Positions 25,216-33,431 of a stretch of DNA of 64,000 bases are shown here, one piece after another (the stretch's first letter is position 1; each line of letters opens with the position of its first letter). The DNA is taken from NCBI GenBank assembly GCA_963766575.1, contig CAVYAR010000004.1, forward strand, positions 310,001 to 374,000. The letters run 5' to 3'. The notes under the pieces are model-generated. The model ran no database searches, was not told where the DNA came from, and saw only the letters and a program-made list of their open reading frames with translations. The stretch comes from PALSA-600 sp963766575 (GTDB taxonomy: Bacteria; Actinomycetota; Thermoleophilia; Gaiellales; Gaiellaceae). The translations under genes were made by a program, and so were the position numbers.

Positions 25216-25871
25216 GCGAGGCGGAACCCCGCAAGCGTGCCGAAGTCGCAGATCGCCAGGCGCGGGAGTTCCTCCACGGCGCGGATCCGGCGCTCGCACG
25301 CCTGATCGACGAGCGACCTGACTTTCGCCCACGTGCCTGGCTGGATGAGCTCGCTAGGCTCGACGGGTTCGGAACGCTGATTTTCCAGATCGCAGGCCAG
25401 CAGCTTTCGGTCGCCGCAACCCGGACGATCGTGTCGCGGCTCGAGGCGAGCTTCGGCGGGCACCTTCCATCGCCCGCCGAGCTCCTCGCTGCCGACCCGG
25501 AAGTGCTTCGCGCGGCGGGGTTCTCGCATCGAAAGGGCGAGACGTTACGAGAGCTCGCGCAGCGGTACGTCGACGGTCGTCTGAGCGACAAAGTCCTCGC
25601 CGGGATGAGCGACGAGGAGGTCGAGGCGGCCCTGACCGATGTTCCGGGGATCGGGCCCTGGACGGCCCACGGCTTCCTGCTCGTCGCACTCGACCGGCCC
25701 GACGTCTACCTCTTCGGCGATCTCGCCCTCCGGCGCGCGATCAAGCGCGTCTACGGATTCGATCACGCTCCGAGCGACGCGGAGATCGCCGAGCTGGCAG
25801 AGCGCTGGCGACCGTATCGGAGCCTTGCCGTCAGCTATCTGTTCGCGTCCGAGTACGAGGGAGGGAGCTGA
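25212..25871 (+). CDS. DNA-3-methyladenine glycosylase II (AlkA-type HhH-GPD)
   Basis: A 219-residue base-excision repair glycosylase. The helix-hairpin-helix is DVPGIGPWTAHG and the catalytic Asp follows in YLFGDLALRRA; IFQIAGQQLSVAA is the conserved entry helix. It excises alkylated purines from DNA. The GTG start overlaps the previous stop by 4 bases (GTGA) and its own TGA shares a base with the next ATG, so it is translationally locked into this metabolic operon. That is an unusual setting for a repair gene and could mean that the pathway handles or produces an alkylating compound (inference). Confidence 0.9.
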   Translation: MSEAEPRKRAEVADRQAREFLHGADPALARLIDERPDFRPRAWLDELARLDGFGTLIFQIAGQQLSVAATRTIVSRLEASFGGHLPSPAELLAADPEVLRAAGFSHRKGETLRELAQRYVDGRLSDKVLAGMSDEEVEAALTDVPGIGPWTAHGFLLVALDRPDVYLFGDLALRRAIKRVYGFDHAPSDAEIAELAERWRPYRSLAVSYLFASEYEGGS

Positions 25872-26629
25872 TGAACGCGACAGGCGGAGACCGTATCGGC
25901 ATCATCGGCGCCGGCCGCCTCGGGCAAGCGATGGCCCGCACGGCGGTGCGTGCTGGACGTCCCGTCGTCATCTCGAACAGCCGCGGCCCCGACTCGCTCA
26001 GCGAGGTGGTGTCGAGTCTCGGTTCGGGAGCTGCCGCCGGTACTGTCGAGGAGGCGGCATCGGCCGCGATCGTCGTGATCGCTGTGCCCTGGGATCGCGT
26101 GGCAGGGGCTGTCAAGGATCTGGACTGGAGCGGCCGAATCGTGATCGACGCGACCAACGACTGGGAGGCCCGGGACCTCGACGGGAAGACCTCCAGCGAG
26201 CTCGTCGCCGACCTTGTCGCCGGCGCGCGGGTCGTGAAGGCCGCGAACACCCTCGGGGCTGACGTGCTCGGCGCGGATCCCCACGAGGGAGGCGGTCGAC
26301 GGGTCATCTTCATCTCCGGGGACGACGGCGAGGCCAAGGAAGAGGTCAGCACATTCTTCGAACGCGCAGGGTTCTCGCCGGTCGATCTCGGAGGCCTCGC
26401 CGGAGGCGGCGAGCTGCAGCAGATCCACCACCCGCTCGCAGGACTCAACCTCATTCGCTTGGACGAAGCGTCGAGCGTTGCGCGTCCGCCCCGCTTCCGA
26501 CGAAACTGCCGACACCAAGGAGGCATCACCCAGATGAGCACCATCGAAACGCAGGCACTCCCCGCCGGGATCTCGGCTGTCGACCGAGTGCATTCCGTGG
26601 TCCGCTTTGCCGTCGAGCCACAGGAATAA
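25871..26629 (+). CDS. F420/NADP-type reductase with a YceI leader fused at the end
   Basis: The first 195 or so residues are an NADP-binding Rossmann domain of the NADPH-dependent F420 reductase group: IGIIGAGRLGQAMART, then SNSRGPDS, then IDATNDWEA, ending near PLAGLNLIRL where homologs normally stop. The frame then continues through about 25 residues of non-conserved sequence into MSTIETQALPAG...VDRVHS, which is the start of a YceI-family protein. A native stop has probably been lost. The enzyme part should still fold; it would move hydride between NADPH and a deazaflavin or related substrate. Starts at ATG 25871, overlapping the AlkA stop. Confidence 0.82.
   Translation: MNATGGDRIGIIGAGRLGQAMARTAVRAGRPVVISNSRGPDSLSEVVSSLGSGAAAGTVEEAASAAIVVIAVPWDRVAGAVKDLDWSGRIVIDATNDWEARDLDGKTSSELVADLVAGARVVKAANTLGADVLGADPHEGGGRRVIFISGDDGEAKEEVSTFFERAGFSPVDLGGLAGGGELQQIHHPLAGLNLIRLDEASSVARPPRFRRNCRHQGGITQMSTIETQALPAGISAVDRVHSVVRFAVEPQE
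26534..26629 (+). pseudogene. YceI-family gene remnant (31 codons)
   Basis: An ATG 10 bases after a perfect AAGGAGG (26517-26523) opens 31 codons typical of the YceI N-terminus (TIETQALPAG, VDRVHSVVRFAV), then hits TAA where the lipocalin-like body should begin. It is in the same frame as the F420-type reductase, so it is also the tail of that product. The strong ribosome site shows it was once a separate gene; the rest has been deleted. Confidence 0.65.
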
Positions 26630-26635
26630 CAGAGG

Positions 26636-27235
26636 ATGCTCGTGCTCGGCATCAGCGGCTCCCTTCGACATGGCTCGTACAACACCGCGCTGCTCCGTCA
26701 CGCGAGCGGTCTGGTCGCGGCCCACGGGGCCGAGTTCGAGCTCGACGACGAACTGCGCTCCATCCCGCCGTTCGACGAGGACTGCGAGGAGCACGAACCG
26801 GCGACGGTCGCCCGGTTTCGCGCGACCGTCGCGACGGCCGACGCCGTGCTCTTCGCCACCCCGGAGTACAACTCGTCGATCCCCGGGGAGTTGAAGAACG
26901 GACTCGACTGGCTCTCTCGCCCACTCGCCGCGAACCCGATGCGCAACAAGCCGGTCGCTGTGATCGGGGCGAGCATCGGCGCGTTCGGCGCGGTGTGGGC
27001 CCAGGCCGACTTGCGAAAGGTCCTATCGGCCATGGGGGCCCGCGTCGTCGAGGGCGACGTGGCGATCGGTCATGTGGCAGATCGCTTCGACGCCTCGGGC
27101 CGCCTCATCGACCCGAATCTCGAGGAGGAGCTCGGCGAAGTCGTGCGGACACTCATCGCCGAAGCCCTGCCACGCGAACCGTCTGCGGGCGGCAAGGGCG
27201 AACCGGCGGCGGATGACGGCCGCGTGGCGCTATGA
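26636..27235 (+). CDS. NADPH-dependent FMN reductase
   Basis: A 199-residue flavodoxin-fold reductase with GISGSLRHGSYNTALLR at the N-terminus (FMN phosphate loop) and the family motif PEYNSSIPGELKNGLDW. It reduces FMN or quinone-like substrates with NADPH in the cytosol. The ATG at 26636 touches its AGAGG site, so GTG 26642 is a possible start with better spacing. It overlaps the next gene by 4 bases (ATGA). Part of the operon under the putative LAL control. Confidence 0.9.
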   Translation: MLVLGISGSLRHGSYNTALLRHASGLVAAHGAEFELDDELRSIPPFDEDCEEHEPATVARFRATVATADAVLFATPEYNSSIPGELKNGLDWLSRPLAANPMRNKPVAVIGASIGAFGAVWAQADLRKVLSAMGARVVEGDVAIGHVADRFDASGRLIDPNLEEELGEVVRTLIAEALPREPSAGGKGEPAADDGRVAL

Positions 27236-27723
27236 CCTCGAGCGACGAGAATCGAGTCTTGCCGAGGGCCGTCCACACGCAGCTGACGCCGGCCGAGGCC
27301 GCCGATCGGCTTGCAATACGCGAGCTGTTCGACGCCTACGCCCGTTGCGCCGACCGGCGCGACGCCGAAGGGCAGAAGGCGCTCTTCACGGTCGAAACCC
27401 GCTTTGCGGTCTACATGGACGGCGAAGGCACCGAACCGACGTACGTCCTCGAGGGACGCGAGGCGCTGACGCCGGTGTTCGCCGACCTGAACCGCTACGA
27501 GTCGACGACGCACTTCAACGGGCAGAGCACAGTCATACTCTCCGGCGACCGGGCCACGGGTGAGAGCTACACGCTCGCCCATCACCTCTTCACCGAAGAC
27601 GGCGAGCGCAAGCTCATGGTTGCGTCGCTCCGCTACCTCGATGTGTTCGCGAAGATCGACGGAGCCTGGTACTTCGCCGAGCGGAAGCTGCTGCTCGACT
27701 GGAGCGAGACGCGGGCGTCCTAA
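27232..27723 (+). CDS. SnoaL-like (NTF2-fold) protein
   Basis: A 163-residue protein with the NTF2-like pattern: helix AAEAADRLAIRELFDAYARC, then RFAVYMDGEG, and a C-terminal sheet ending DGAWYFAERKLLLDWSE. These cone-shaped pockets act as small-molecule isomerases, hydratases or dehydratases. It is translationally coupled to the FMN reductase gene and is the last gene of the operon. Its stop overlaps the convergent membrane-protein gene by 4 bases. Confidence 0.85.
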   Translation: MTSSDENRVLPRAVHTQLTPAEAADRLAIRELFDAYARCADRRDAEGQKALFTVETRFAVYMDGEGTEPTYVLEGREALTPVFADLNRYESTTHFNGQSTVILSGDRATGESYTLAHHLFTEDGERKLMVASLRYLDVFAKIDGAWYFAERKLLLDWSETRAS

Positions 27724-28544
27724 AGCGGATCTCCCTCGAGAATCGGGGCGGTCGTGCCGAGACGGGCAGCCCACCACTCGACGGGCACGAGTCGCAACGC
27801 GAGCTCGAGCGTGCCGCGGTCGAGCTGCTCGGCGAGCTGCGCGATCGTGACGAGCCGCTGGGCAAGCTGCTCGTCGTCGATCGCTCCTTCGATCTGGACG
27901 GCCGGATGGCTGCGGCTCACTCGCTGCAGGGGATCCTCATCTGTCGCGTCGAGGTTGTCGAGGAGGCTGCCGAGCCACGCGAGGTCGCTCGCGAGCTCGA
28001 CGTGCCGGTCGATCAGCTCGGCATAGAGGTCGGTGCTGAGCATGATCCCGGCCCAGCGGCCGAGCACCTCGTCGTTGTGGATCACGATGCGCGCGACCGA
28101 CCTGTGGAGGGCTCTTCGGCGTTCCGGCTCGGTCACGACCTTCCGGGCGGCGGCGGTGAGCCGCTCGGTGTCGCGGACCGTCTGGGCCCCTGCGTCGATC
28201 GACGCTGAACTTAGGTTGTCGGGGGGCACGAACCCCGCCAGCTCGAGCAGCCCGGTCCAGATCCCCCGTGCATCACGGACGAGCTGCAACATCACGTACT
28301 GGGCGAGGACGCTCCAACGCCGGCGCCGCCGGCGTTCGACGGCTTCGTTGACGAGCGCCAGGGTGATCACGACGACGAGGACGCTCGAGGCAAGCCCTGC
28401 AAGCAAGCCGTTTCGATCCCAGAAACGCTGCGCGACCGCGTCGGAGAGGATCGCCGCGGCCAGCAGCAGGAGCGCCACCACGGCGGCGGCACGCGTTTCC
28501 CAGAGAAACGAGTTGACTGATTTCGAACGCCGCGGGCCGGCCAT
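27720..28544 (-). CDS. Two-helix membrane protein, unknown function
   Basis: About 274 residues. Two hydrophobic helices near the N-terminus (AAAVVALLLLAAAILSDAVA and LLAGLASSVLVVVITLALV) are followed by a basic patch (ERRRRRRW) and a soluble helical domain of about 200 residues facing the cytosol by the positive-inside rule. ATG 28544 is preferred; a GTG at 28580 would add 12 residues without a ribosome site. It follows the sigma-factor gene by about 50 bases in the same direction. No recognised domain. Confidence 0.75.
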   Translation of the reverse strand: MAGPRRSKSVNSFLWETRAAAVVALLLLAAAILSDAVAQRFWDRNGLLAGLASSVLVVVITLALVNEAVERRRRRRWSVLAQYVMLQLVRDARGIWTGLLELAGFVPPDNLSSASIDAGAQTVRDTERLTAAARKVVTEPERRRALHRSVARIVIHNDEVLGRWAGIMLSTDLYAELIDRHVELASDLAWLGSLLDNLDATDEDPLQRVSRSHPAVQIEGAIDDEQLAQRLVTIAQLAEQLDRGTLELALRLVPVEWWAARLGTTAPILEGDPL

Positions 28545-28593
28545 GCCCAACGAGCTTACGCCAGCACTCGCGGAGCGCACGCAAGGGGCCCGA

Positions 28594-29661
28594 TCAGGCC
28601 GCGCGGCTCGACCTGCCGGGAGACTCTTCCCGGTCGATTCCGGCGAGCGCGTCCGAGAGCGCCTCGAGGGCGTCCGACTCGACTGCCCGGACCCGTTCGC
28701 GGCTCATCGTGAGCCGGCGCGAGATCTCCTCGACGCTCGTGGGCTCTCCCGTGAGCCCGAACCGGAGCGCAATGACCGACCGTTCGGGCTCCGGAAGACG
28801 GTCGACCGCGGCGCGGATGTGCTCGCGGCGCACCACCTCGTGCACGCTTTCGACGGGGTCGGCGGCCTCCGGATCGGCGAAGAGATCGCCGAGCTCCGCG
28901 TTGCCGTCCGTTCCGACGACCGCGTTCAGCGACACGGAAGCGGTCGCCGACTCGAGTGCCGCCGCAACTCCCGTGACCGAGATTCCGGTCGCGTCGGAAA
29001 GCTCCAGGTGTGTCGGCTCACGTCCGAGCAGCTCTGCGAGCTCCTCCCCGGTGCGCGCTAGCTCACGTCGCTGGTCGTGGATGTGGACCGGGACCCGGAT
29101 CGTGCTCGACTGGTTCGCGACGGCCCGCTGGCACGCCTGGCGGATCCACCAGGTCGCATAGGTCGAGAACTTGAATCCCAGCCGCCAGTCGAACTTCTCG
29201 ACCGCGCGGTTCAGTCCGATCGTCCCTTCCTGGACGAGATCGAGCAGCGGAATTCCCTGCCGCTGGTAGCGCTTCGCGATCGAGACCACCAGGCGGAGGT
29301 TCGAGTTCATCATGAGCGCCTTCGCCGCGGCGTCCCCGCGCTCGACCCGCTTGGCGAGCGCCACCTCGTCCGCCGCCGTCAACAGACGGTAGTGCGAGGC
29401 TCGGCGCAGGAACATCCCCAGCGCGTCGCCGACATCGGACCCCTCGCCGGTACCGGACGGCTCCTCGGACGGATCGGCCTCGACCGTCTCGGTGAGCTCG
29501 ACGTCCCGCTCCGCCAGCCGCGCCCGCAGCGCTAGGAGCTCGTCATCCTCGAGACCGAGGGCGACCGCGAGCGCCTCGAGCTCCGAGCTGGTGACGGTCC
29601 CCCGCTCCTCGCTCTCTGCGAGGAACTCCTCCAATTCCGAATGTTCGCGAAGATCGCTCAA
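28594..29661 (-). CDS. Sigma-70 family RNA polymerase sigma factor (SigA/RpoD-like)
   Basis: A 355-residue sigma factor. An acidic N-terminus is followed by region 1.2, then region 2 with NSNLRLVVSIAKRYQ, LVQEGTIGLNRAVEKFDW and the promoter-melting stretch FKFSTYATWWIRQ, then region 3 (PVHIHDQRRELAR) and region 4 with the HTH EEISRRLTMSRERVRAVE. It lacks the long region 1.1 of a housekeeping sigma, so a group 2 sigma is likely. The TTG start at 29661 is preceded by AAGGA with 5-base spacing; the frame upstream to 29853 has a poor composition and no ribosome site. Confidence 0.92.
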   Translation of the reverse strand: MSDLREHSELEEFLAESEERGTVTSSELEALAVALGLEDDELLALRARLAERDVELTETVEADPSEEPSGTGEGSDVGDALGMFLRRASHYRLLTAADEVALAKRVERGDAAAKALMMNSNLRLVVSIAKRYQRQGIPLLDLVQEGTIGLNRAVEKFDWRLGFKFSTYATWWIRQACQRAVANQSSTIRVPVHIHDQRRELARTGEELAELLGREPTHLELSDATGISVTGVAAALESATASVSLNAVVGTDGNAELGDLFADPEAADPVESVHEVVRREHIRAAVDRLPEPERSVIALRFGLTGEPTSVEEISRRLTMSRERVRAVESDALEALSDALAGIDREESPGRSSRAA

Positions 29662-29918
29662 ATCGTTCCTTCTCGTTTTCTCGAACGGGTACCCGCAGAC
29701 GCCCGCTCGGCCGGACCCGCGCCGGCAAGGTGCGTCAGAGGCAAGAGCAGGCGTTGCGCGTGCCGGTCGTCCGGCTTCCAGGCAACCGCCTTCGCTCGTG
29801 CCAAAGAGGCCACGACCGGGAGGCTCCTCGCCGGGACGTTGCCTTAAGTTCATCCCTAGTATGCCAGACGGCCCGGCTTCGGCTTCGTCACGTGCCGGCG
29901 AACGGTGCGTAGCGCGCT

Positions 29919-31097
29919 CTAATGGATCGCAGCCTCGAGCTCAGGCGCGACAGCCGGATCGCCGTCGGGCGTGCCCAGCGTCGGCGCAGTCGCCGTCGCG
30001 CGGCCGCCCAACGCGGCGACGGCGAGGGCCGCGAGTATGAGCAGCGCGAGCGTCTTCGGCAGCCCTTCGCGATCGGCGAGGAGGCCGATCAGCGGCGGGC
30101 CGACGATGAATCCCGTGTAGCCGATCGTGAAGGTGGCGGCCAGCGAGGGACCGGGCGGATCGAGCCGGCCCGCCGCACTGAAGAGGAGCGGGACGGCGTT
30201 CGCGATCCCGAGACCGCAGACGGCGAACCCGACCACCGCGGGCACCGTCTCGCCGATGAGCAACACGCCGCCGAGCGCGACCGCCACCAGCGCCATGCCA
30301 CCGCGGATCAGCGTCGGGGCGCCGAGCCGCTCGTTCACGAGATCGCCACCCAGACGCGCGACGGCCATCCCGAGGGAGAAGCCGGTGAACGCCGTCGCCG
30401 CGGCCGCGGCGCTCGCGCCGGCGTCGTGCCGGAGATAGATGCCGCTCCAGTCGCCGATCGCGCCCTCCGTCATCATGGCCAGGAAGCACAGTCCGCCGAT
30501 CAGGAGCACGCCCCGCGACGGCAGCGCAAAGCCGCTCTTCGCCTCGGAATGGGCCGATGCGCTCCCCAATTGCCCCGTGATCCAGAGCGCGCCCACCCAG
30601 AGCGCAACCCCAACCAGCAGGCTTTCGAGTCGCGGGTCGACTCCGGCCGCGGCGGTGATCGCGACCAGACCCGCCGCGAGGAACCCGCCCACGCTCCAGC
30701 CCCCGTGGAGCGACGACAAGATCGGCCGCCCCAGCTCGCGTTCGACGGCAACGCCGTGCGCGTTCATCGCGACGTCCATCGCCCCGCCGCTCGCCCCGAA
30801 CACGAAGAGGATCGCCGCGAGCATGATCGGGCTCGTCGCCAGCAGCGGCAGCGGCAGCATCAAGCAGAAGATCAGCGTGGCGGCGCGGGTCACCGAGGCG
30901 CTCGAGCGGCCCTCGAGGATGTGGCCGGTGAGCGGCATCGAGACGAGCGCGCCCGCGGCCATGCACAGCAGGCACAAGCCGAGCGTCGCCTTCGAGATCC
31001 CGAGGTGATCCTGCACCCACGGGATGTGCGCGACCCACGTTCCCATCATCGCGCCGTTGACCGCGAAGACCGTGAACGTCGCCAGGCGCGGTGTCAT
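29919..31097 (-). CDS. MFS transporter
   Basis: A 392-residue integral membrane protein with about 12 hydrophobic helices, from TFTVFAVNGAMMGTWVAHI to LALLILAALAVAALGG. The segment AMDVAMNAHGVAVE and the overall pattern fit the FucP/YbjJ-like branch of the major facilitator superfamily. The ATG at 31097 overlaps the DeoR stop (ATGA); the longer frame to 31199 runs into the DeoR gene and is rejected. Coupling to a DeoR repressor suggests transport of a sugar or sugar derivative, which is an inference. Confidence 0.88.
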   Translation of the reverse strand: MTPRLATFTVFAVNGAMMGTWVAHIPWVQDHLGISKATLGLCLLCMAAGALVSMPLTGHILEGRSSASVTRAATLIFCLMLPLPLLATSPIMLAAILFVFGASGGAMDVAMNAHGVAVERELGRPILSSLHGGWSVGGFLAAGLVAITAAAGVDPRLESLLVGVALWVGALWITGQLGSASAHSEAKSGFALPSRGVLLIGGLCFLAMMTEGAIGDWSGIYLRHDAGASAAAAATAFTGFSLGMAVARLGGDLVNERLGAPTLIRGGMALVAVALGGVLLIGETVPAVVGFAVCGLGIANAVPLLFSAAGRLDPPGPSLAATFTIGYTGFIVGPPLIGLLADREGLPKTLALLILAALAVAALGGRATATAPTLGTPDGDPAVAPELEAAIH

Positions 31098-31843
31098 ATG
31101 GTTACGACGTCGATACCGGCACTCGTATACGGGCGTGTCAGCTCGCCGCTGCCGTCGGTGACCAGGTGGTCGATCTCCGCGAGCTGCGCGACGACCCATG
31201 GGCTCGCGGTGCGGAGCTTGTCCGCCGTCGCGAGCGCGATCACCTCACCGGCCGAGGCCACCATCGCGCGCTTCACGTACGCCTCCTCGTCGTCGGGCGT
31301 CGTGACGCCGACGTCGGGATGCACCGAGCAGATCCCGAGGACGCAGACGTCCGCTCTCACCGAGTGGAACGCCTCGACCGCCGCCGCGCCGACTGCGACC
31401 TGCGCGTCCTTCAGCATTCGGCCGCCGATGAGCATCACCTCGGCCTTCGGGTGATGCGCGAGCGCCGATGCAACGGGCGGCGAGTTGGTGACGACCGTGC
31501 CGTCGTAGAGCAGGGGAAGACGGCGAGCCAGCTCGAGCGTCGTCGTGCCGCCGTCGAGGACGATCACGCGTGCGCCGAGAAGCAGCGGCAGGGCCGCCTC
31601 GGCGAGTGCGGCCTTCTCCTCGTGTGACACCTCGAGCCGATGCGCGAACGAGCTGGTCGGCGGCGCAGAGGCCAGCGCGCCGCCGTGTACTCGGTGCAGC
31701 AGGCCTTGCTCGGCGAGCTCCCGGAGATCGCGGCGGACGGTGTCCTCCGACACGCCGAGCGTCGTCACCAGGTCGGAGGCGACGACCCTGCCGTCGCGTT
31801 CGACCTGCGTGAGGATCATCTGTCTGCGCTCGGCCGTCAGCAT
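31094..31843 (-). CDS. DeoR-family transcriptional repressor
   Basis: A 249-residue regulator. The N-terminal HTH is MILTQVERDGRVVASDLVTTLGVSEDTVRRDL, followed by LLHRVHGGAL, which joins it to a sugar-phosphate-isomerase-like sensor domain (VIVLDGGTTTLELARRL, MLIGGRML, VTTPDDEEAYVKRAM). DeoR proteins respond to phosphorylated sugars. The ATG at 31843 lies right beside a pair of direct repeats (31845-31876) that fit an autoregulatory operator. It is translationally coupled to the MFS gene. Confidence 0.92.
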   Translation of the reverse strand: MLTAERRQMILTQVERDGRVVASDLVTTLGVSEDTVRRDLRELAEQGLLHRVHGGALASAPPTSSFAHRLEVSHEEKAALAEAALPLLLGARVIVLDGGTTTLELARRLPLLYDGTVVTNSPPVASALAHHPKAEVMLIGGRMLKDAQVAVGAAAVEAFHSVRADVCVLGICSVHPDVGVTTPDDEEAYVKRAMVASAGEVIALATADKLRTASPWVVAQLAEIDHLVTDGSGELTRPYTSAGIDVVTI

Positions 31844-31844
31844 T

Positions 31845-31876
31845 TGCGTGTTATAGCAGGTACATGCGTGTTTATA
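31845..31876 (-). promoter_or_regulatory. Direct-repeat operator before the DeoR/MFS unit
   Basis: TGCGTGTTATA (31845-31855) and TGCGTGTTTATA (31865-31876) repeat with a 20-bp step, two helical turns, in a locally AT-rich patch of otherwise GC-rich DNA. The first copy ends one base from the DeoR start codon. Spacing and position match a DeoR-family operator. The divergent DUF1345 gene starts 58 bases away and may share it. Confidence 0.55.
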
Positions 31877-31933
31877 CGGTTTTCTGCTGCGCCGAACGCG
31901 ACACATCCGGCGGCATCTCCATGCTCCGGAGCG

Positions 31934-32668
31934 ATGGTCGAGCCAGCCGTCCCGCCCGGATCAGCCAAGGTTCCACCCGATCCCGTTCGCCTGCTCGCCG
32001 CGGTACGGGAAGCTCGCGATGACGCCTCGCCGTTCGCGCTCGTGGCGGCAGCATTGCTCGTCCTGTTGGCGATCGTGAGCCGGCAGGCTCACTGGCAGCT
32101 CCTCGGGTATTCGCTCTGGTGGATCTGGCTGATCATCGCTGCGCCGTATCTCCTTCTCGCCGGCACGCTCGTTCTCGGCCTGGGCCGGCTGGTTCGCCAC
32201 GATCGAAGGAGGGAGATCGTGATCGGGTTGCTCGGGCTCGTCTGGGCGCTCAACGTCATCGGTGTGATGGTGCTCGTGGTGTCGCTCGTCTCCCACTCCG
32301 GCGCGCACATCACCGGACGGCAGTTGCTGGTCAGCGGCGTCATCGTCTGGCTCGCCGACGCGATCGCGTTCGGACTCGCGTACTGGGAGCTGGACTGCGG
32401 CGGCCCTGTCGCTCGGGCCATGAGCACGGCGCCCCGAAAGCCGGACTTCCAGTTCCCCCAGGACGAGAACCCGACCCTCGCGAGGGACGGTTGGGCGCCG
32501 CGTCTCTGGGACTACTTCTACATCTCGCTCACGAACTCGATCGCGTTCAGCCCGACCGACTCGATGCCGCTCACACGGCCCGCGAAGACGTTCATGGCGG
32601 CCGAATCGACGCTAGCCGCGATTACGCTCCTGCTGGTCGCGGCACGGGCGGTCAACATCCTCGCCTAG
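31934..32668 (+). CDS. DUF1345 membrane protein
   Basis: A 244-residue protein with about five hydrophobic helices and the DUF1345 C-terminal signature DYFYISLTNSIAFSPTDSMPL followed by a last membrane helix. ATG 31934 is the start; the much longer frame extending left is antisense to DeoR. It is divergent from the DeoR gene. Function of the family is unknown. Confidence 0.82.
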   Translation: MVEPAVPPGSAKVPPDPVRLLAAVREARDDASPFALVAAALLVLLAIVSRQAHWQLLGYSLWWIWLIIAAPYLLLAGTLVLGLGRLVRHDRRREIVIGLLGLVWALNVIGVMVLVVSLVSHSGAHITGRQLLVSGVIVWLADAIAFGLAYWELDCGGPVARAMSTAPRKPDFQFPQDENPTLARDGWAPRLWDYFYISLTNSIAFSPTDSMPLTRPAKTFMAAESTLAAITLLLVAARAVNILA

Positions 32669-32748
32669 TTGCGCGCGGCTCCCGGACTGACCGATGACTT
32701 CTGACGCGCCGTCAGGTCAGATGAGCATTCCCACGGATGGAGGAACGG

Positions 32749-33381
32749 ATGACCAAGCTGAAGCTGAACATCACGATGTCGCTCGACGGCTTCGTCGCCG
32801 GCCCCGAGCAGTCGTCGGAGCACCCCATCGGGGTCGGCGGTGAGAAACTCCACGGCTGGCTCGTCCCGCTGAAGGCGTTCCGCGAGAGCCACGGCGCCGA
32901 AGGCGGCGAGATCAACGCGAGCACACCGTTCGCCGAGGACATCCTCGCCGGCGCCGGGGCGACCATCATGGGGCGCGACATGTTCGGCGGCGGCCCGGGC
33001 CCCTGGGACGAATCGTGGGAGGGCTGGTGGGGCGAGGATCCACCCTTCCACCATCCCGTCTTCGTCCTGACGACCCATCCGCGCGATCCGCTGGAGCTGG
33101 AGGGCGGAACGACGTTCCACTTCGTGACCGATGGAATCGAGCCGGCGCTCGAGCGGGCGCGGGCAGCAGCCGGCGAGCGGGAGGTATCGCTCGGCGGCGG
33201 GGCATCCGTAGCGCAGCAGTACCTCGCCGCTGGTCTGCTTGACGAGATCGTCGTCTCGGTCGTCCCGATCATCCTCGGAGGCGGCGCTCGGCTGTTCGAG
33301 AACGTCGGAGCCCTGAAGCTCGAGCAACTCGACTCTGTCGAGGCGCCCGGCGTGACTCACATCAGATACGCCCGGACGTAA
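32749..33381 (+). CDS. Dihydrofolate reductase-family (RibD C-terminal) protein
   Basis: A 210-residue protein with the RibD/DHFR-like fold: strand LKLNITMSLDGFVAGPEQ, then MGRDMFGGGPGPW, SLGGGASVAQQYLAAGLLD and VSVVPIILGGGARLFE. NADPH-dependent reductase activity is expected but the substrate is unknown. The ATG at 32749 is preferred because GGAGGA sits 4 bases before it; an ATG 12 bases upstream overlaps that site. A second family member lies at 52423-53004. Confidence 0.88.
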   Translation: MTKLKLNITMSLDGFVAGPEQSSEHPIGVGGEKLHGWLVPLKAFRESHGAEGGEINASTPFAEDILAGAGATIMGRDMFGGGPGPWDESWEGWWGEDPPFHHPVFVLTTHPRDPLELEGGTTFHFVTDGIEPALERARAAAGEREVSLGGGASVAQQYLAAGLLDEIVVSVVPIILGGGARLFENVGALKLEQLDSVEAPGVTHIRYART

Positions 33382-33431
33382 CCTCGAAGGACGACCCGAC
33401 GTTCCGATCGCCGAGCGGGAACCGAGCGTGG

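Noticed and set aside
25745..25765. Possible fourth copy of the 23-bp element (CTACGGATTCGATC)
   Set aside because: Half of the element only and inside the conserved AlkA coding sequence (RVYGFDHA); probably chance.
29922..31454. Plus-strand frame of 510 codons
   Set aside because: Arg/Glu/His-rich shadow of the MFS and DeoR genes.
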